Source of the DNA: Steromphala cineraria | Lineage: Eukaryota; Mollusca; Gastropoda; Trochida; Trochidae | Assembly: GCA_916613615.1 (NCBI GenBank) | Contig: OU744732.1 | Span: forward strand, 52,863,727-52,927,726 | Length of the DNA stretch: 64,000 bases | Reading direction: 5' to 3' | Shown here: positions 23,642 through 35,174 of the stretch, one piece after another | Numbering within the stretch: the stretch's first letter is position 1 | Layout of the letters: every line of letters begins with the position of its first letter | The notes under the pieces: generated by a model | The model's database searches: none | What the model was told of the DNA's origin: nothing | What the model saw: the letters and a program-made list of their open reading frames with translations, nothing else | Translations under genes and position numbers: made by a program

Positions 23642-24545
23642 GTAGGGGACACCGGGGTCGGTACGTCCCCTTTTCACTAAAATAGAGATAATGAGTCGTT
23701 CTCTTGCAATATACTAGTGTACGTTTGTACTTATATTGAGACATATCTTAACTTAATTGCAATAATTGTTGAAAGTGCGTAACTCAACTAGTTTGCCTAT
23801 AACTACACTTTTAAGACGACGAGTTGAAAAAACGAACATGGCCCGCATCGGGGTAGGTTTGTTTCTCTAGGGGCAGGTTCGTTCATCGTTGGAAACATTT
23901 AATACATGTTCAGGCTACAAGAATTAAAGAGAGCTAATATGCTATTCATAGTATTCGATATTTGGGACTGAAAAAACCCATATTACTTCACAAAGATAGA
24001 TTTTATGATGATGTAGAATTAGTTAACTTTCTATTACGAAAAGGATTCAAATTTCTTTCAAATTAGAGGAGCCTTTTCAAGGACCTTCAAGAGGGTCCTT
24101 TTGAGGAGGCGGACCTTTAGAAAATGGTTTCGAGGACGACCTTAAAATTTTTGTGACTCGTCCTCACGGCCGAATGTGCCCCGCCTGTAATGACCGAACG
24201 TACCCCACGCATTTCGATTGTTCTTTTTTATATGCTGCAAAAATACACAGCCCTCACACCAAAATAACTTGTTCGTTTCATATACGTCTCGGCATGTTGT
24301 TTTATGCTCATTTAAGAACATATTCCTAGACACAGTCAACTTTTGTGAAAAACAAAGTGAACTGAAGTCGAATAAGTTACTCAGCTGCATGAAAACGGTT
24401 TTCCTTCCACAGTTTGTCAAGAACATGTTGGACTGTCGCCATTTCAAAGTCAATGTGGGAGTAAAGTCATGTTGTCTCTTAGAACAAACATTATTAAGAA
24501 AAGACGAACATGCCCCGGGGCCGTGCCTGCCCCGGTCTCCCCTAC
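23642..24545. mobile_element. TIR element with GTAGGGGA ends (about 904 bp)
   Basis: The left end GTAGGGGACACCGGGGTCGG mirrors the right end CTGCCCCGGTCTCCCCTAC. A motif like GAACxTxCCCC recurs in both halves in both orientations. A 103-codon minus-strand frame (24142-24453) is not recognisable as a transposase. TA lies in the termini, which would fit a Tc1/pogo-type target, but this is inference. Confidence 0.7.
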
Positions 24546-24559
24546 CGTAAGTGATACCT

Positions 24560-24923
24560 TTAAAGGGGCAGTAGCACGTTTTTTGAAAACTTTATATCTA
24601 TTTCTATTCACTGATAATTGTACGTTAATGCTAAATATATTATTTTGATAGTGTCAAAAATCTCAAAACACAAACCAATTATCCATAGTCAGGGGACAAG
24701 GTATGAAGATTCACCTAAAATCTATTGGCGGCCATTTTGTGTGAACACCGTTGATATTTCTTTGTGTAAGAAAAAGGAAGTGCATGGCAAAATTTTACAT
24801 TGTATATTTGAATTATCACTGTTTTATTTAATTTAAATACATTGTCTATCAATTGGAACCATTAATTTAAATTTTCATGACATCACCTTTTATTCCCCCT
24901 AAAACGTGCTACTGCCCCTTTAA
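24560..24923 (+). mobile_element. TTAA MITE, copy 8 (forward)
   Basis: A 364-bp copy with intact ends and TTAA borders, 15 bases after a different TIR element. Confidence 0.9.
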
Positions 24924-26437
24924 TGATCACACTTTATATTTACTTAAAGTTCATTGATACATCTTACAAATTCAAAAATGACAGCAAGGTTATAATAAGT
25001 ATAATCCTTAATTATGGTGTATTATCCTTAAATACATGTAATGATGATAAAATTTCCAACTTGAAAATATAAAAACATAATGCGCATATAAAAGAGTTGG
25101 CTTACAGTTGGAAATATCAATATCTGAAAAATATACACCATAGATAATGTAAAAGTATTTTTGAGGTATATCAACTTTAAATGCATATCTACACAAAACG
25201 AAGTAACATACAATAAATGAAATAATACAAAAATATTCAATAAATTACGTACACCAGCCGAAGCTTAACCATAAAATTGAGAAAACTAAGTATTCATTTA
25301 AACAGAACCAAAAGCTGTATCCAAATGATAAATTAAGTTCTACTTAAATATGTTGTTGATTGAAACCTTTGGAAAGGTAGAAATTTCAAGAAATGAATCG
25401 ATGATATATAGAAGAGAATTCTTTTTCTAAAACGTTCTTTGTTGTTATAATCAATTCATTAACAGGGAAAATTGAACTTCAAGTTGTGCTTGATTAAAAG
25501 AATAAACGAGAAAAGCAAAGTTTGAAGGGGTTTTAAAAAGACTAAAATCTTAACAACAATTGGCAAATAGACTTTTTCCTTCTCGGAAGACGAAATTATC
25601 TGTCAAATGAATGAAACTGCTTTCTCAAGTACTTTATACAATGAAACTCACGAAGATAAACTGCTTTATTTTAGAAAAAAACTACTTCATTCGGCACAAC
25701 CGACGTTGTACAGTCATACAATTACCGAAGTTGTGCGAATGTCATCGTGATCGATCGGAACTTAGATTGGGTCTGATGAATACGTGTTTGCGATCTTGAG
25801 ATCTCGAACGGACATGAGTGTAATCGTTCTATCTGATAGAGAGGGATCAGGATTCAACGATGAGTTCATTGTATCAACTATAGGTTGTAACACCCTTGTT
25901 CAGCTTAATAGGCAGCGATCTACATAAATCAATTAAGTTATTCGGAATGATTTGAAAATGTGATGTTATCAATAAAATTTTTTTTTTTTATTTAAGTATT
26001 CCATAATGGTTTATCTATAAGTAGTATTGAAAAAAATGGTGTTCATTGACGGGATCAATGATTTATACTATTCAACTTATTGTTCTGTTACATGAAATTG
26101 TTGAGTTAAGGTGGTTCAATTTTTAAAGCTATTTTGATATATTTGTATATCATTGCACCATTAGAGTTTATTTTTAATCTTATTTTCTTAACCAAAGTAA
26201 AAATTTCATATTGGTCATTCACAATTAGAATGAAACTTAAAAAGTTAGATTTCCACCTCTTACCCCAAATATGCCACTATTCTTTTCTTTTCAACTTTTG
26301 AACCAATCTTTACACCTTTTTTTATTGATTGATTTATAAATCATTTATAATTCACATTTATCAAAAATTTATGAATCTATTAAACGTAAATGAAGCAAAC
26401 ATAAAATCATAGTCACATAAACGCCCTTTGTTTGCAG

Positions 26438-26850
26438 GCCTTGTGATACTCTACGAACCCTTACAACGCAGATTCCAGTGACGTCACGGTCAACGATGCA
26501 ACACCTACCACGGAAATAAAACATCGACAGAACAAGTAAATAAATAGAGACTCTAAAACAAATTTAACCACAACAGTCTGGGATCGGAAAGGACCTCTCT
26601 TAGGGAATAGATTAATTCGTAAATTGAGCTGACAATCAATGAATTATCTGTGACGACGTCAGGACTGGAGGGAGGTGATCGCTCACAACTCGGCCACTTC
26701 TCTCCACCACGGCGCGCAATAGGTTAACACAAGACTTGTTACTGTATAAGATAACGGCAGCCTCTTATGCAAGATTGTCAACCTATTTTTGTTGGAAGCT
26801 GGTGTATAGACGGACTCAGTGAACAAATAAAGTTCATCAAACTATTAAAC
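26438..26850 (+). other. Probable terminal 3'UTR exon of the NWYamide gene with poly(A) signal
   Basis: An acceptor, CCTTTGTTTGCAG, precedes a 410-base stretch that is more GC-balanced than its surroundings and free of recognised repeats. It ends with AATAAA at 26826-26831 and a T-rich run about 35 bases later. It is on the right strand and downstream of the exon 2 donor (AAG|GTCAGT). No long frame is open through it. Linking it to the peptide gene is inference; a transcript would settle it. Confidence 0.55.
26826..26831 (+). terminator. AATAAA polyadenylation signal
   Basis: A canonical AATAAA hexamer, followed at 15-35 bases by a TTAAACTTCTTCTTTT-type T-rich region, consistent with cleavage near 26850. 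Confidence 0.55.
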
Positions 26851-27266
26851 TTCTTCTTTTTTATTTTAATCAAGAGTTTGAATTTGATACTTACTTGAGT
26901 GTTGGTTTATGCCGTTTGCTTGTTTGAGTCAAATAAGTTTGAAGCTTACGTGAATATTGGTTTATGTCATTTGCTTGTTTGAGTCAAATAAGCTTATTGT
27001 TTATTTTGAATTTACATACATTTACATTAATTTGATTAAAAGTTCCGAGACAAGTGCTTTAACTTTCGATTATTTTCCATAACTTTATAGTCTAAGACTT
27101 TATTTATTACTAGTCTATAGTAATTGATTAATAGCGATAATGATAATTCTATAATTGCAATAACGTTTTGTAAGGAATATATCGAAAAAGCAACTTTAGT
27201 TTCAGTTAATATCTTATTCTATCCTTATAACGCTTATAGGATCAAAAACATATTCTTCACAGTTTT

Positions 27267-27462
27267 GGTAAGATAAGATAAGATAAGATAAGATAAGTTA
27301 AGATAAGATAAGATAAGATAAGATAAGATAAGATAAGATAAGATAAGATAAGATAAGATAAGATAAGATAAGATAAGATAAGATAAGATAAGATAAGATA
27401 AGATAAGGAAAGGTAAGGTAAGGTAAGGTAAGGTAAGGTAAGGTAAGGTAAGATAAGATAAT
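27267..27462 (+). repeat. TAAGA pentanucleotide microsatellite with a TAAGG block
   Basis: Almost 200 bases of (TAAGA)n with one early TAAGT variant, switching cleanly at about 27408 to eight or nine TAAGG units, then back to TAAGA twice. The long frames seen here are repeat artefacts. Confidence 0.95.
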
Positions 27463-28145
27463 TTGGTTTGCACAGTGAACACCCTTCTTGGGCAGTGTAC
27501 AAAACGTGAATAAACAAATTTCATGACATATGTTATGACAAAAATGTACATCTCATCTTAAAGTTCATCTCATACTGAACAAAAGTAACAAACGATTATC
27601 TTTTTTAAAGACGTATCAATTTCAATAGTTCTTCACACAAAAGTTCAAAAGTGAAATGATTGATAAGGACATATCAGAAAAACTAAACTCGAGCTAAAGT
27701 TTACTTTTCTAAATTGACACTCGATATGACAAGAAACTCTTCTCTCTTGTCGGAACTTATTATGTCTATCCAACACAAATTCATAAAGCAATGCGACTCT
27801 GGATTAAGTTTAACGCTTTAAGGAATTTTTACTTTTTTACAGGGTATAAGTGTCTCTCTTTAAGTCAACGGTAGAATGATTGACTTATATAACATAGACA
27901 AAGAGACAATCAAAATGATGAACGAAACGTCATATTTCACATCGTAGAACTAGAAAAAGAGATTGAAGTATTCCACAAACTTTTAATTCTCTTACATGTA
28001 TATGCTATATCTAAACCAAAACCAAATATCAAAGGGAAGAAACGTCGTTTCGTTAAACTTAAACTTACTGTACTCAATGTAATTCGAAATCTGATTTTCA
28101 ACGTATATCAAGATACACAAACACAGCTTGAAAGTTTGCAGCTCC
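27463..28145. other. Intergenic DNA, nothing recognised
   Basis: AT-rich; no open frame or repeat that I can name. Confidence 0.55.
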
Positions 28146-28510
28146 TTAAAGGGGCAGTAGCACGTTTTTAGGAGGAATATAAGGTGTTGTCAGGAAAATG
28201 AAAATTAATGGTTCCAATTGAAAGACAATGTATTTAAACTAAATGGAGCAGAAATAATTCAAATATATATTGTAAAGTTTAGCCATGCGATTCCTTTTTC
28301 TTACTCAAAATGAATTAAAGGTGTTCACACAAAAATGGCCGCCAATGGATTTCATGTGAATCTTCAAACTTTGTCCTCTGACTATGGATGATTGACTTGT
28401 TTAAGGAGATTTTTGACACTGTCAATATAATACATTAAGCATTAACTTACAATTATCAGTGAAAATTTTAAAATATAAAGTTATCAAAAAACGTGCTACT
28501 GCCCCTTTAA
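28146..28510 (-). mobile_element. TTAA MITE, copy 9 (reverse)
   Basis: A 365-bp copy with both inverted ends. Its right TTAA (28507-28510) is also the left TTAA of a second, different MITE. Confidence 0.9.
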
Positions 28511-28737
28511 AGGGACAGTCCTATCGGGGCATTTTTGTAGAGACAAAATACAAGAGTACTTCCCTGTGTAAACTTACACAAGATTATTAAATGATTATTT
28601 CACACTTATTTTCAAAAATGTTAACGAGGGTAAAACTTTAGTTCTAGATTTAACAATTTGACAAAGAGTAGAATGCATCACTGCGCCCTTTTGAATTTTG
28701 TTTTAACAAAAATACTCCGATAGGATTGCTCCCTTAA
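28507..28737. mobile_element. Second TTAA-flanked MITE family (GGGACAGTCCTATCGG ends)
   Basis: A 231-bp element. The left end begins TTAAAGGGACAGTCCTATCG and the right end is the inverted CGATAGGATTGCTCCCTTAA. Interior unrelated to the main MITE. A diverged relative of the left end occurs near 56020 (TTAAAGGGACATTTCCATC), and another end near 31450-31480. Confidence 0.75.
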
Positions 28738-28799
28738 AGTTTGAAATGAATTCACTCTATTTTCTCTGGTATATCAAAGGGATAATTACACATGTCATT

Positions 28800-29400
28800 A
28801 AGATAAGATAAGATAATGCTTTATTACCCGAAAGGGAATTTTGTGTACATCAGGGTTAAGAACATGTAGACAACATGAGTAACAACAGTGATATTCTATA
28901 TATTATAACAATATATTGGTAAAAGTTGTAGATGGTAGATATGATAAAAGAAATACAGTTTAATGCTTGTTTAAAAATGAAACACTAACAGGTATAAAAG
29001 AGTTTTTACTTCTATTAGATTTGACATTCGGTAAAAGATACCTGCGGCCAGACGGTAAAAGCTGATAACAAGAATATAAAACATGTGTTGGATCTTGTAA
29101 AATTCTAAAAGAGAGATTTAAAACGGATGACATGTACAGAGTGTCTAAACTATCAAATTCACAACAAGCAATTTTTCCTGATATGTTAACAATCCTTTTT
29201 AACTTGTTCTTATTTTGGAGTGACAGGGGTCCATACCAGCATTGCATACAGAATGTTAAAATTGATTGAATACATGATTTGTAGAACAAAGACATCAGCG
29301 TGGAATCGATGTGAAATGATCGTAGCTTTCGCAGGAAGTGGAGACGAGACTGGCATTTCCCACACAAATAATGAACACATAAAGATTTGTTATCATTCAA
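28800..29400 (-). pseudogene. LINE 3' fragment with TTATC repeat tail
   Basis: The minus-strand frame 28960-29400 encodes CQSRLHFLRKLRSFHIDSTL, MSLFYKSCIQSILTFCMQCW and KNKLKRIVNISGKI, the post-RT region common in CR1/L2-like LINEs. A 3'UTR (CCCTTTCGGGTAATAAAGC) ends in TTATCTTATCTTATC repeats at 28800. 5' truncated. Confidence 0.8.
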
Positions 29401-29448
29401 TCTGAAAAAAATTCACATTTATATACTTTTTTCGGGCCGAGTCCCATG

Positions 29449-29531
29449 TGGGCATTCTCTCCCCACAGAGGCAACTCAGTCATACCCGAGTAAGCTCGCA
29501 CTGAGCTGCCTCTGTGGGGAGAGAATGCATG
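29449..29531. repeat. Hairpin repeat (CTCTCCCCACAGAGGCA)
   Basis: Arms of about 32 bases (GCATTCTCTCCCCACAGAGG and its inverse) around a 20-base turn containing CATACCCGAGTAAGCTCGC. A diverged copy is at 61170-61228. Confidence 0.75.
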
Positions 29532-30854
29532 CGGGATTCTACCAACACCTTCAAAGTCAGGCAACATTTAGCGTCCATCACTTTACATCACGTGATATCA
29601 TTTATATAGAAATTTCTGCCGGTGGTGAACATAGTTTTATATAATTCTAATTGGGAAAACCACCAACAAGTGAATAAATATTATTAATATACAATTGCAC
29701 ATCACTCACCCCCGAAATGCCAAATATAATTTCTTGTTGAAATGCAAATTTAGCAATGGGCTTTAGTGTTTGTCGAGTTCGCAATTACACGTCCCAATTA
29801 ACAATACGTATTTATATAACCTATCTTAGAATCCCAATTTTGTTGTTTTGAACATCAAGATCGAGCATTGTACACAAGTTCTAAATGTCTACCAAGACTT
29901 ATGATACAGTATCAGCAATATTGCGTTTTAGAAATAGCACTTCATATCTACTACGAGCGAGTAATAAGTAATATATACACTTCACTGTAATTGGCATCGA
30001 TTAATAAGCAAAATACATTTAGGTTCAATACCCATGCGCCAATTACTTTCTAGCAGATGTAAAATAACATTGAGTTTTTTTATTGAAGTTGTTAGATGGT
30101 TTCTTTTATGTTAAAGTTAACATTTCAAATTTAAAAAAAATACAATTATAAGAATTGTTTCATTTGGTTTTCCCACAGTGTAAATAATATGGTAATGTTT
30201 CTTATCGTCTATACTGTTCACAATTGGTCATTTGAATTTCACACATTGATAATGTGGTAATGTTTCTTATCGTATATAATGTTCAAACATATGTGATTTC
30301 ATAGACATCATCAATCGTAAACAAATTGATTTATTGAATATCAAAGCAACAGGTATGTTATGTAAATATACATGCAATGCGGATCAAATTCACATCAGAG
30401 AAGAGTCTTTAATTTCCTAGTGTCAAGACTTTTCAGTGGGTGAATGTTAAGCTAAATGTTTCAAACCGAAGTAAACCAATTTGACCTACTTTAGGCATGT
30501 ACTGCAGTACAAGATAAGCATCTATCACGCTTTGAAATCGACCAGTTCATCAACTGTCATGTCAATTTCAAACTATACCGTAATTTCTGTTGTCGCTGGT
30601 AATGAACCGGAAATTACTTGTTTTCTCTCCTAACTGAAGAGGTCAGATGTCAAAGGGCATTGTCATCAATCTATTGTTAAATAAACCATATTATAATGAA
30701 CTTTTTAACCATCAAGTCAAAACAGTGTTGGATTCAAATCAATCCGAAAACGGTACATGTAACGTTTTATAAGAAAACGTTGTCGTTCCTTATTATTAGA
30801 TTGTATAACTATGCTATTTTCTATGTAAGTAAGAAACACAAAAGGGAAATTATG
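29532..30854. other. Intergenic DNA, nothing recognised
   Basis: AT-rich. A short direct repeat (GGTAATGTTTCTTATCGT, near 30191 and 30254) is the only structure noted. Confidence 0.55.
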
Positions 30855-31280
30855 CACTGTGTATAACCGTACACCGGAACTAGCGAAGTGTACGGCGGAG
30901 AAATGTTGCTAGCGAGGAGCCGTAATCGAAATTTAGGTAATATTTTACTTCATAACTTTCAAATAATCAACATCATGTGGTTATTTTAGCACACATACTT
31001 AGTAAAATGTATGTGCTCGTCATTCTGTATCCAAGGGACAGTAACAATGACAGTTGCGAGTAATGCTGTTGTTAGTAACATATTTGCTTTCTCTGACTAT
31101 GAACAGGATATGACATTAAATAGTTATGTCTCGGAAGCTATTGACATGATAATAACATAGAAAAAGTTGATAAAACGGCGATGATTGCTTATTATGTGAT
31201 CCCGTTTGCGATCACGCTCCTCGCTAGCAACATTCTCCGCCGTACACCTCGCTAGTTCCGGTGTACGGTTATACACAGTG
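30855..31280. mobile_element. TIR element with long CACTGTGTATAACCG ends and ATTATG duplication
   Basis: A 426-bp element. Its first and last roughly 66 bases are near-perfect inverted repeats beginning CACTGTGTATAACCGTACAC. The six bases ATTATG occur directly on both sides, consistent with a target-site duplication. The near identity of the arms suggests recent insertion. No coding sequence. Confidence 0.85.
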
Positions 31281-31477
31281 ATTATGCACTTTCGTGAATA
31301 TTTTGTTTTATTTGTGAAGACATTTCACTAATCATAAGTATTCGTAATGTAATTTGTAGTCAACATATTGGTAACAGAACAAGGATGTTCGTGAGAAACG
31401 CAATCGTAACTGGGTCGTATTGCCGCTAGATAAAGCAATCAGTTCAATCAATAAATACCCCGATTGGACTGTTCCTT

Positions 31478-32915
31478 TAAATCATATTCCAGAGTAAACG
31501 GACGCTAGCGGAAACCAGAAACAAATAAAAATCGTTAGGCCTTATCCTCCAGAACTTCCAAATTATTTCGAACAAATATGTGCTCAGTATCGTAGAATAA
31601 ATAGTAGCCTCAATTATCTAAATTGATGTAAGCGGAAAACCAGAAACTAATAACATTTAAGGCCTTACCCTCCAGAACTTGCAAATTATTTCGAACAAAT
31701 ATGTGCTCAGTATCGTAGAATAAATAGTAGTCTCAATTATCTAAATTGATGTAAGCAAAAAAACAGAAACAACAAGTGAAGAAGCGAGCAAAGCTCACAT
31801 ACCCCCGCTCCCCAATTTGTTCTTAGAATTTCAAATAGTAAAACTGATTAATATTTGTTAAAGTTGTATGATAGTTGAGTATACAGTCATTGAGTACGTA
31901 AGTCTTCTTTCCACTGAAACCCCAATACCAAATTCATTAATAGGTTTTACAATTAAAAGGGAACATCTAGGAATAATGGTTGATCTTTGTTTCAAATTTG
32001 AGGTAGTTATTATGAATATTCTACGAGATGCACTGAGGACAAACTTATTTTTGTTGAGTCACTTTGTAAGTTATGTTTTCCAAAGAAACCACAGAAAAGA
32101 AAATCCATATATCGTTTAACTCTATCACAAGGCATATCCAGCAATCACGATTGACATATGTAGCAAATTTGGTGAAGCTGAGATGTATATTTCAGGAAAT
32201 ATGTTCGGGACAAAGTAATTTATCATAGAATCACTTTTTACTCATATATCCATGGAAACTGAAAAAAAATGAAAATAATTTGTTGGTCTAACCTTCAAAA
32301 GGCACATTTAGGGATCATGGTTGATAAGTGTATGAAGTTTGGTGAAGCTAGCTTGAATAGTTTAGGTGATATGCTCCGGACAAAGGAATTGGTCATAGAG
32401 TCACTGTTTTAGTCATGTTTCCATGGAAACCACACAACTACAAATAATTTGTAGATCTAGATCTTACCCTCAAAAGGTACTTCTAGGGATCATGGTTGAT
32501 AAGTGTATGAAGTTTGGTGAAGCTAGCTTGAATAGTTTGGGAGATATGCTCCGGACATAGGACTTAGTCGTAGAATCACTGTTTTAGTTATGTTTCCATG
32601 GAAACCGCAAAAAAATATATATAAAATTGTGGATTTAACCCTCAAAAGGCACATGTAGGGAATCATGGTTGATAAGTGTATGAAGTTTGGTGAAGCTAGC
32701 ATAAATAGTTTGGGAGATATGCTCCGGACAAACTTTTGTGACGGACGGACAGACGGACGGACAGAATGAACGCAATATACCCCGCTTACGCTGTAAGGCG
32801 GGGGTATAATTAACTTTTTCTAGGCCTTACCCTCCAGAAGTTCCAATTTATTTCGAACAAATGAGTGCTCATTATCGAGGAATGAATGGCAGCCTCAACT
32901 GACTCTCTCTACCGT
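31478..32915 (+). repeat. 125-bp tandem repeat interrupted by a second repeat element
   Basis: Two near-identical units (from about 31503 and 31628: CCAGAAAC, GGCCTTAxCCTCCAGAACTT, ATATGTGCTCAGTATCGTAG) and the head of a third are followed by about 1,040 bp of foreign sequence. The third unit then resumes at 32819 (TAGGCCTTACCCTCCAGAAG). The insert (about 31770-32815) is bounded by GCGAGCAAAGCTCACATACC and CCGCTTACGCTGTAAGGCGG. It contains diverged units of about 175 bp (AGGGATCATGGTTGATAAGT, ATATGCTCCGGACAAA) and a CGGACGGACAGACGGACGG stretch. Confidence 0.8.
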
Positions 32916-32945
32916 AAGTGCTACACATATCTTATTGCAACACAC

Positions 32946-33208
32946 TTAAAGGGGCAGTAGCACGTTTTTAGGGGGAATGGAAGGTGATGTCAAGAAAATG
33001 AAAATTAATGGTTCCAATTGAAAGACAATGTATTTAAATTATATGGAGCAGTAATAATTCAAACATTTAACGTAAAGTTTAGCCATGCGATTGCTTTTTC
33101 TTACACAAAATGAATTAAAGGTGTTCAGAAAAAATGGCCGCCAATGGATTTTATGTGAATCTTCATACTTTGTACTCTGACTATGGATAATTGGCGTGTG
33201 TAATGATA
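32946..33208 (-). mobile_element. TTAA MITE, copy 10 (reverse, truncated)
   Basis: An intact TTAAAGGGGCAGTAGCACG end and interior. Homology stops at about GTGTGTAATGA and the other end is absent. Confidence 0.85.
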
Positions 33209-33516
33209 TCCTCTCGAAGCACACTCAGGGGCAAAAGAAAGGATACCACACACAATGCACGATAGGTTAGACTTCGAGTGATAGTTACGGCTGAAACAGG
33301 ATTATTTAATGTCTTCAAGAGCTGACTGAACTAAACTATTAATTTCAAAGCTAGATCTGTTAACGCTTTTGAAAAACACGCCTTTCAAAAAACACCGTTT
33401 GAAAATCCCCTTACCTAGACGAGATAGGATAGTGAAAATGACCCTTTTCTTGTTTTTAAACAAACTAACAGACAAAATGAATGAACAAATTAATTTATAT
33501 TAAGGTTTTTTTATAG

Positions 33517-33881
33517 TTATAATATCTTTAGATTATCATATTTATAAATTGTATAGTTTTCCAATTCCAAAGAATATGACCAAAATAACATTGAAAAAGC
33601 TGTTTTGGACCCCTTATTTATTTGAACAGTCATCCATTTCTTAGAATCATACTTTGAAATTGTGAGTACTTCTTCACAACCGATGTGCCTATCACAACGG
33701 TTCGTAGTCGCATTCCATTTACAACAAGATTCAGTTTTGTACACTTTTGAAATATTGGTATCGTTTGTTTTGCGCCTAAGTGTAGATTGGAGGGGCTGGA
33801 AGATAAGGTACCCTTTCACTTCTTCTGCCGCTAACAGACATACACCTACACCATTTATCTCTGAACCATCAAACGGTGAAA
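33517..33881 (-). CDS. Unassigned exon-like open frame (possible 3'-terminal exon)
   Basis: From an acceptor-like ATATTTTTAAG at 33882, a minus-strand frame runs about 121 codons to TAA at 33517. It does not look like repeat DNA: it encodes SPFDGSEINGVGVCLLAAEE, VKGYLIFQPLQST, a Cys-rich SCCKWNATTNRCDRHIGCEE and an aromatic-rich end. Six cysteines and two N-glycosylation sequons (NIS, NAT) would fit a secreted or luminal domain. I do not recognise the family. No upstream exon was found. It could be a real last exon, a pseudogene fragment or chance. Confidence 0.35.
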
Positions 33882-34195
33882 CTTAAAAATATGAATAATA
33901 CAAATCAAAGCACAAATGTATCGTGACAAGTGATTGGACAAGTTTACTGAGAATTCCTTGAGCAATGTTACCATGCCTTATTTGATGCATTCTCTTCAAT
34001 GCTTCATATTCTAGTACATACAGACCAATACTTCACTTTATCATAGTTCCCAAACATCAAACGGTGGTACATGAACATATACATAATACAAATAAAAATA
34101 CAGATGACAAGTGATTGGACAATTTACTGAGCATTTCTTGAGTGTTCTAACCAATATCTTTTCGTCAATGCTTTATACTTTAGTACATAATATAT
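33867..34195 (+). repeat. Diverged tandem duplication, about 185 bp
   Basis: CATCAAACGGTG, ATAATACAAAT, GACAAGTGATTGGACAA, TTTACTGAG and TTCTTGAG repeat in the same order from 33867 and again from 34056. The left copy contains the acceptor end of the exon-like ORF described separately. Confidence 0.75.
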
Positions 34196-34487
34196 TGCTT
34201 ACCAAAGCATGCTTGTGGGGACAATCTATTTATGTTGTATTATATATAAATTGATTTGTTGGAGAAGAGCTTCACAAACAAAAAGATAATGAAACTAATC
34301 TCCAACAGCATAGCATAACAATGCTTCGTCACAAGCGGGAATCGACCATAGGTTATTTTTCCTAAACATGGAAATGAATCCGAACTACATATTCACCATT
34401 ACCTACCTCAACACAACAAAACAAATCTCCTAAACAAAGTTTACTCAGTAAAGTTGGTTGGTTGTGTTCACTAATGTATATCAAACT

Positions 34488-34836
34488 TTAAAGGGGCAAT
34501 ATCACGTTTTGGGAAAATTTTATATTTACAATTTTAAGTTTTATTTGTACGTTATTGCTAAATGTTTTGTATTGATAGTGTAAAAAATCTCATTACCTAA
34601 AACAACCATCTATAGTCAGAGAACAAATTATAAATATTCACATAAAATCCATTGGCGGCCATTATTGTGTGAACACCTTTAATTCATTTTGTGTAGAAAA
34701 AGCAATCGCATCTTAACTTAACATTATATATTTGATTGATTACTGCTTCATTTGGTTGTCACTCAATTGGAACCTTTAATTTCATTTTTCTGACATCACC
34801 TTGTATTCCCCCTAAACGTGCTACTGCCCCTTCAAA
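34488..34836 (+). mobile_element. TTAA MITE, copy 11 (forward, decayed)
   Basis: Left end TTAAAGGGGCAATATCACG and right end GTGCTACTGCCCCTTCAA. The right TTAA has mutated to TCAA. Confidence 0.83.
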
Positions 34837-35174
34837 ATACAAACTTACTTTATATATATATGTGAAATTATGGGTTTTTTCATGAAACTTGTCGAATGTT
34901 TAAGGGTATGAACTCGTGTTTTTGAAATTCAAAGGGCTTCTTTTGGCATATATATGTGAACTTATTGGGTTTTCATGAAATTGTCGAAATTCCAAAATGT
35001 TTTTCTTACCCGATCTACTTCTTCCGGGTTCTTGACCACGCCCTTTTTTAGGAGCATCACGACTTGAGAGCGCAAAACCATTCCACTAAACTTCATCGGT
35101 AGTACGCTCCCCACCATCTCGAACATGCTGAAAGGTCATAGGTTGTTGATTGAGGAATTGTGTGGTAAATATAT

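Larger units (their letters stand above)
21175..26437 (+). other. Putative intron 2 of the NWYamide gene
   Basis: The first 580 bases belong to the tandem array. A reverse-oriented MITE (22433-22797), a TIR element (23642-24545) and a forward MITE (24560-24923) follow. An ATTAC pentanucleotide run lies at 22168-22205. From 24.95 to 26.43 kb the DNA is AT-rich with nothing recognised. Confidence 0.5.

Noticed and set aside
27234..27551. Two overlapping frames of 86-105 codons on the minus strand
   Set aside because: They read the TAAGA/TAAGG microsatellite, which has no stops in several frames; the product would be a Leu-Ser-Tyr-Ile repeat.
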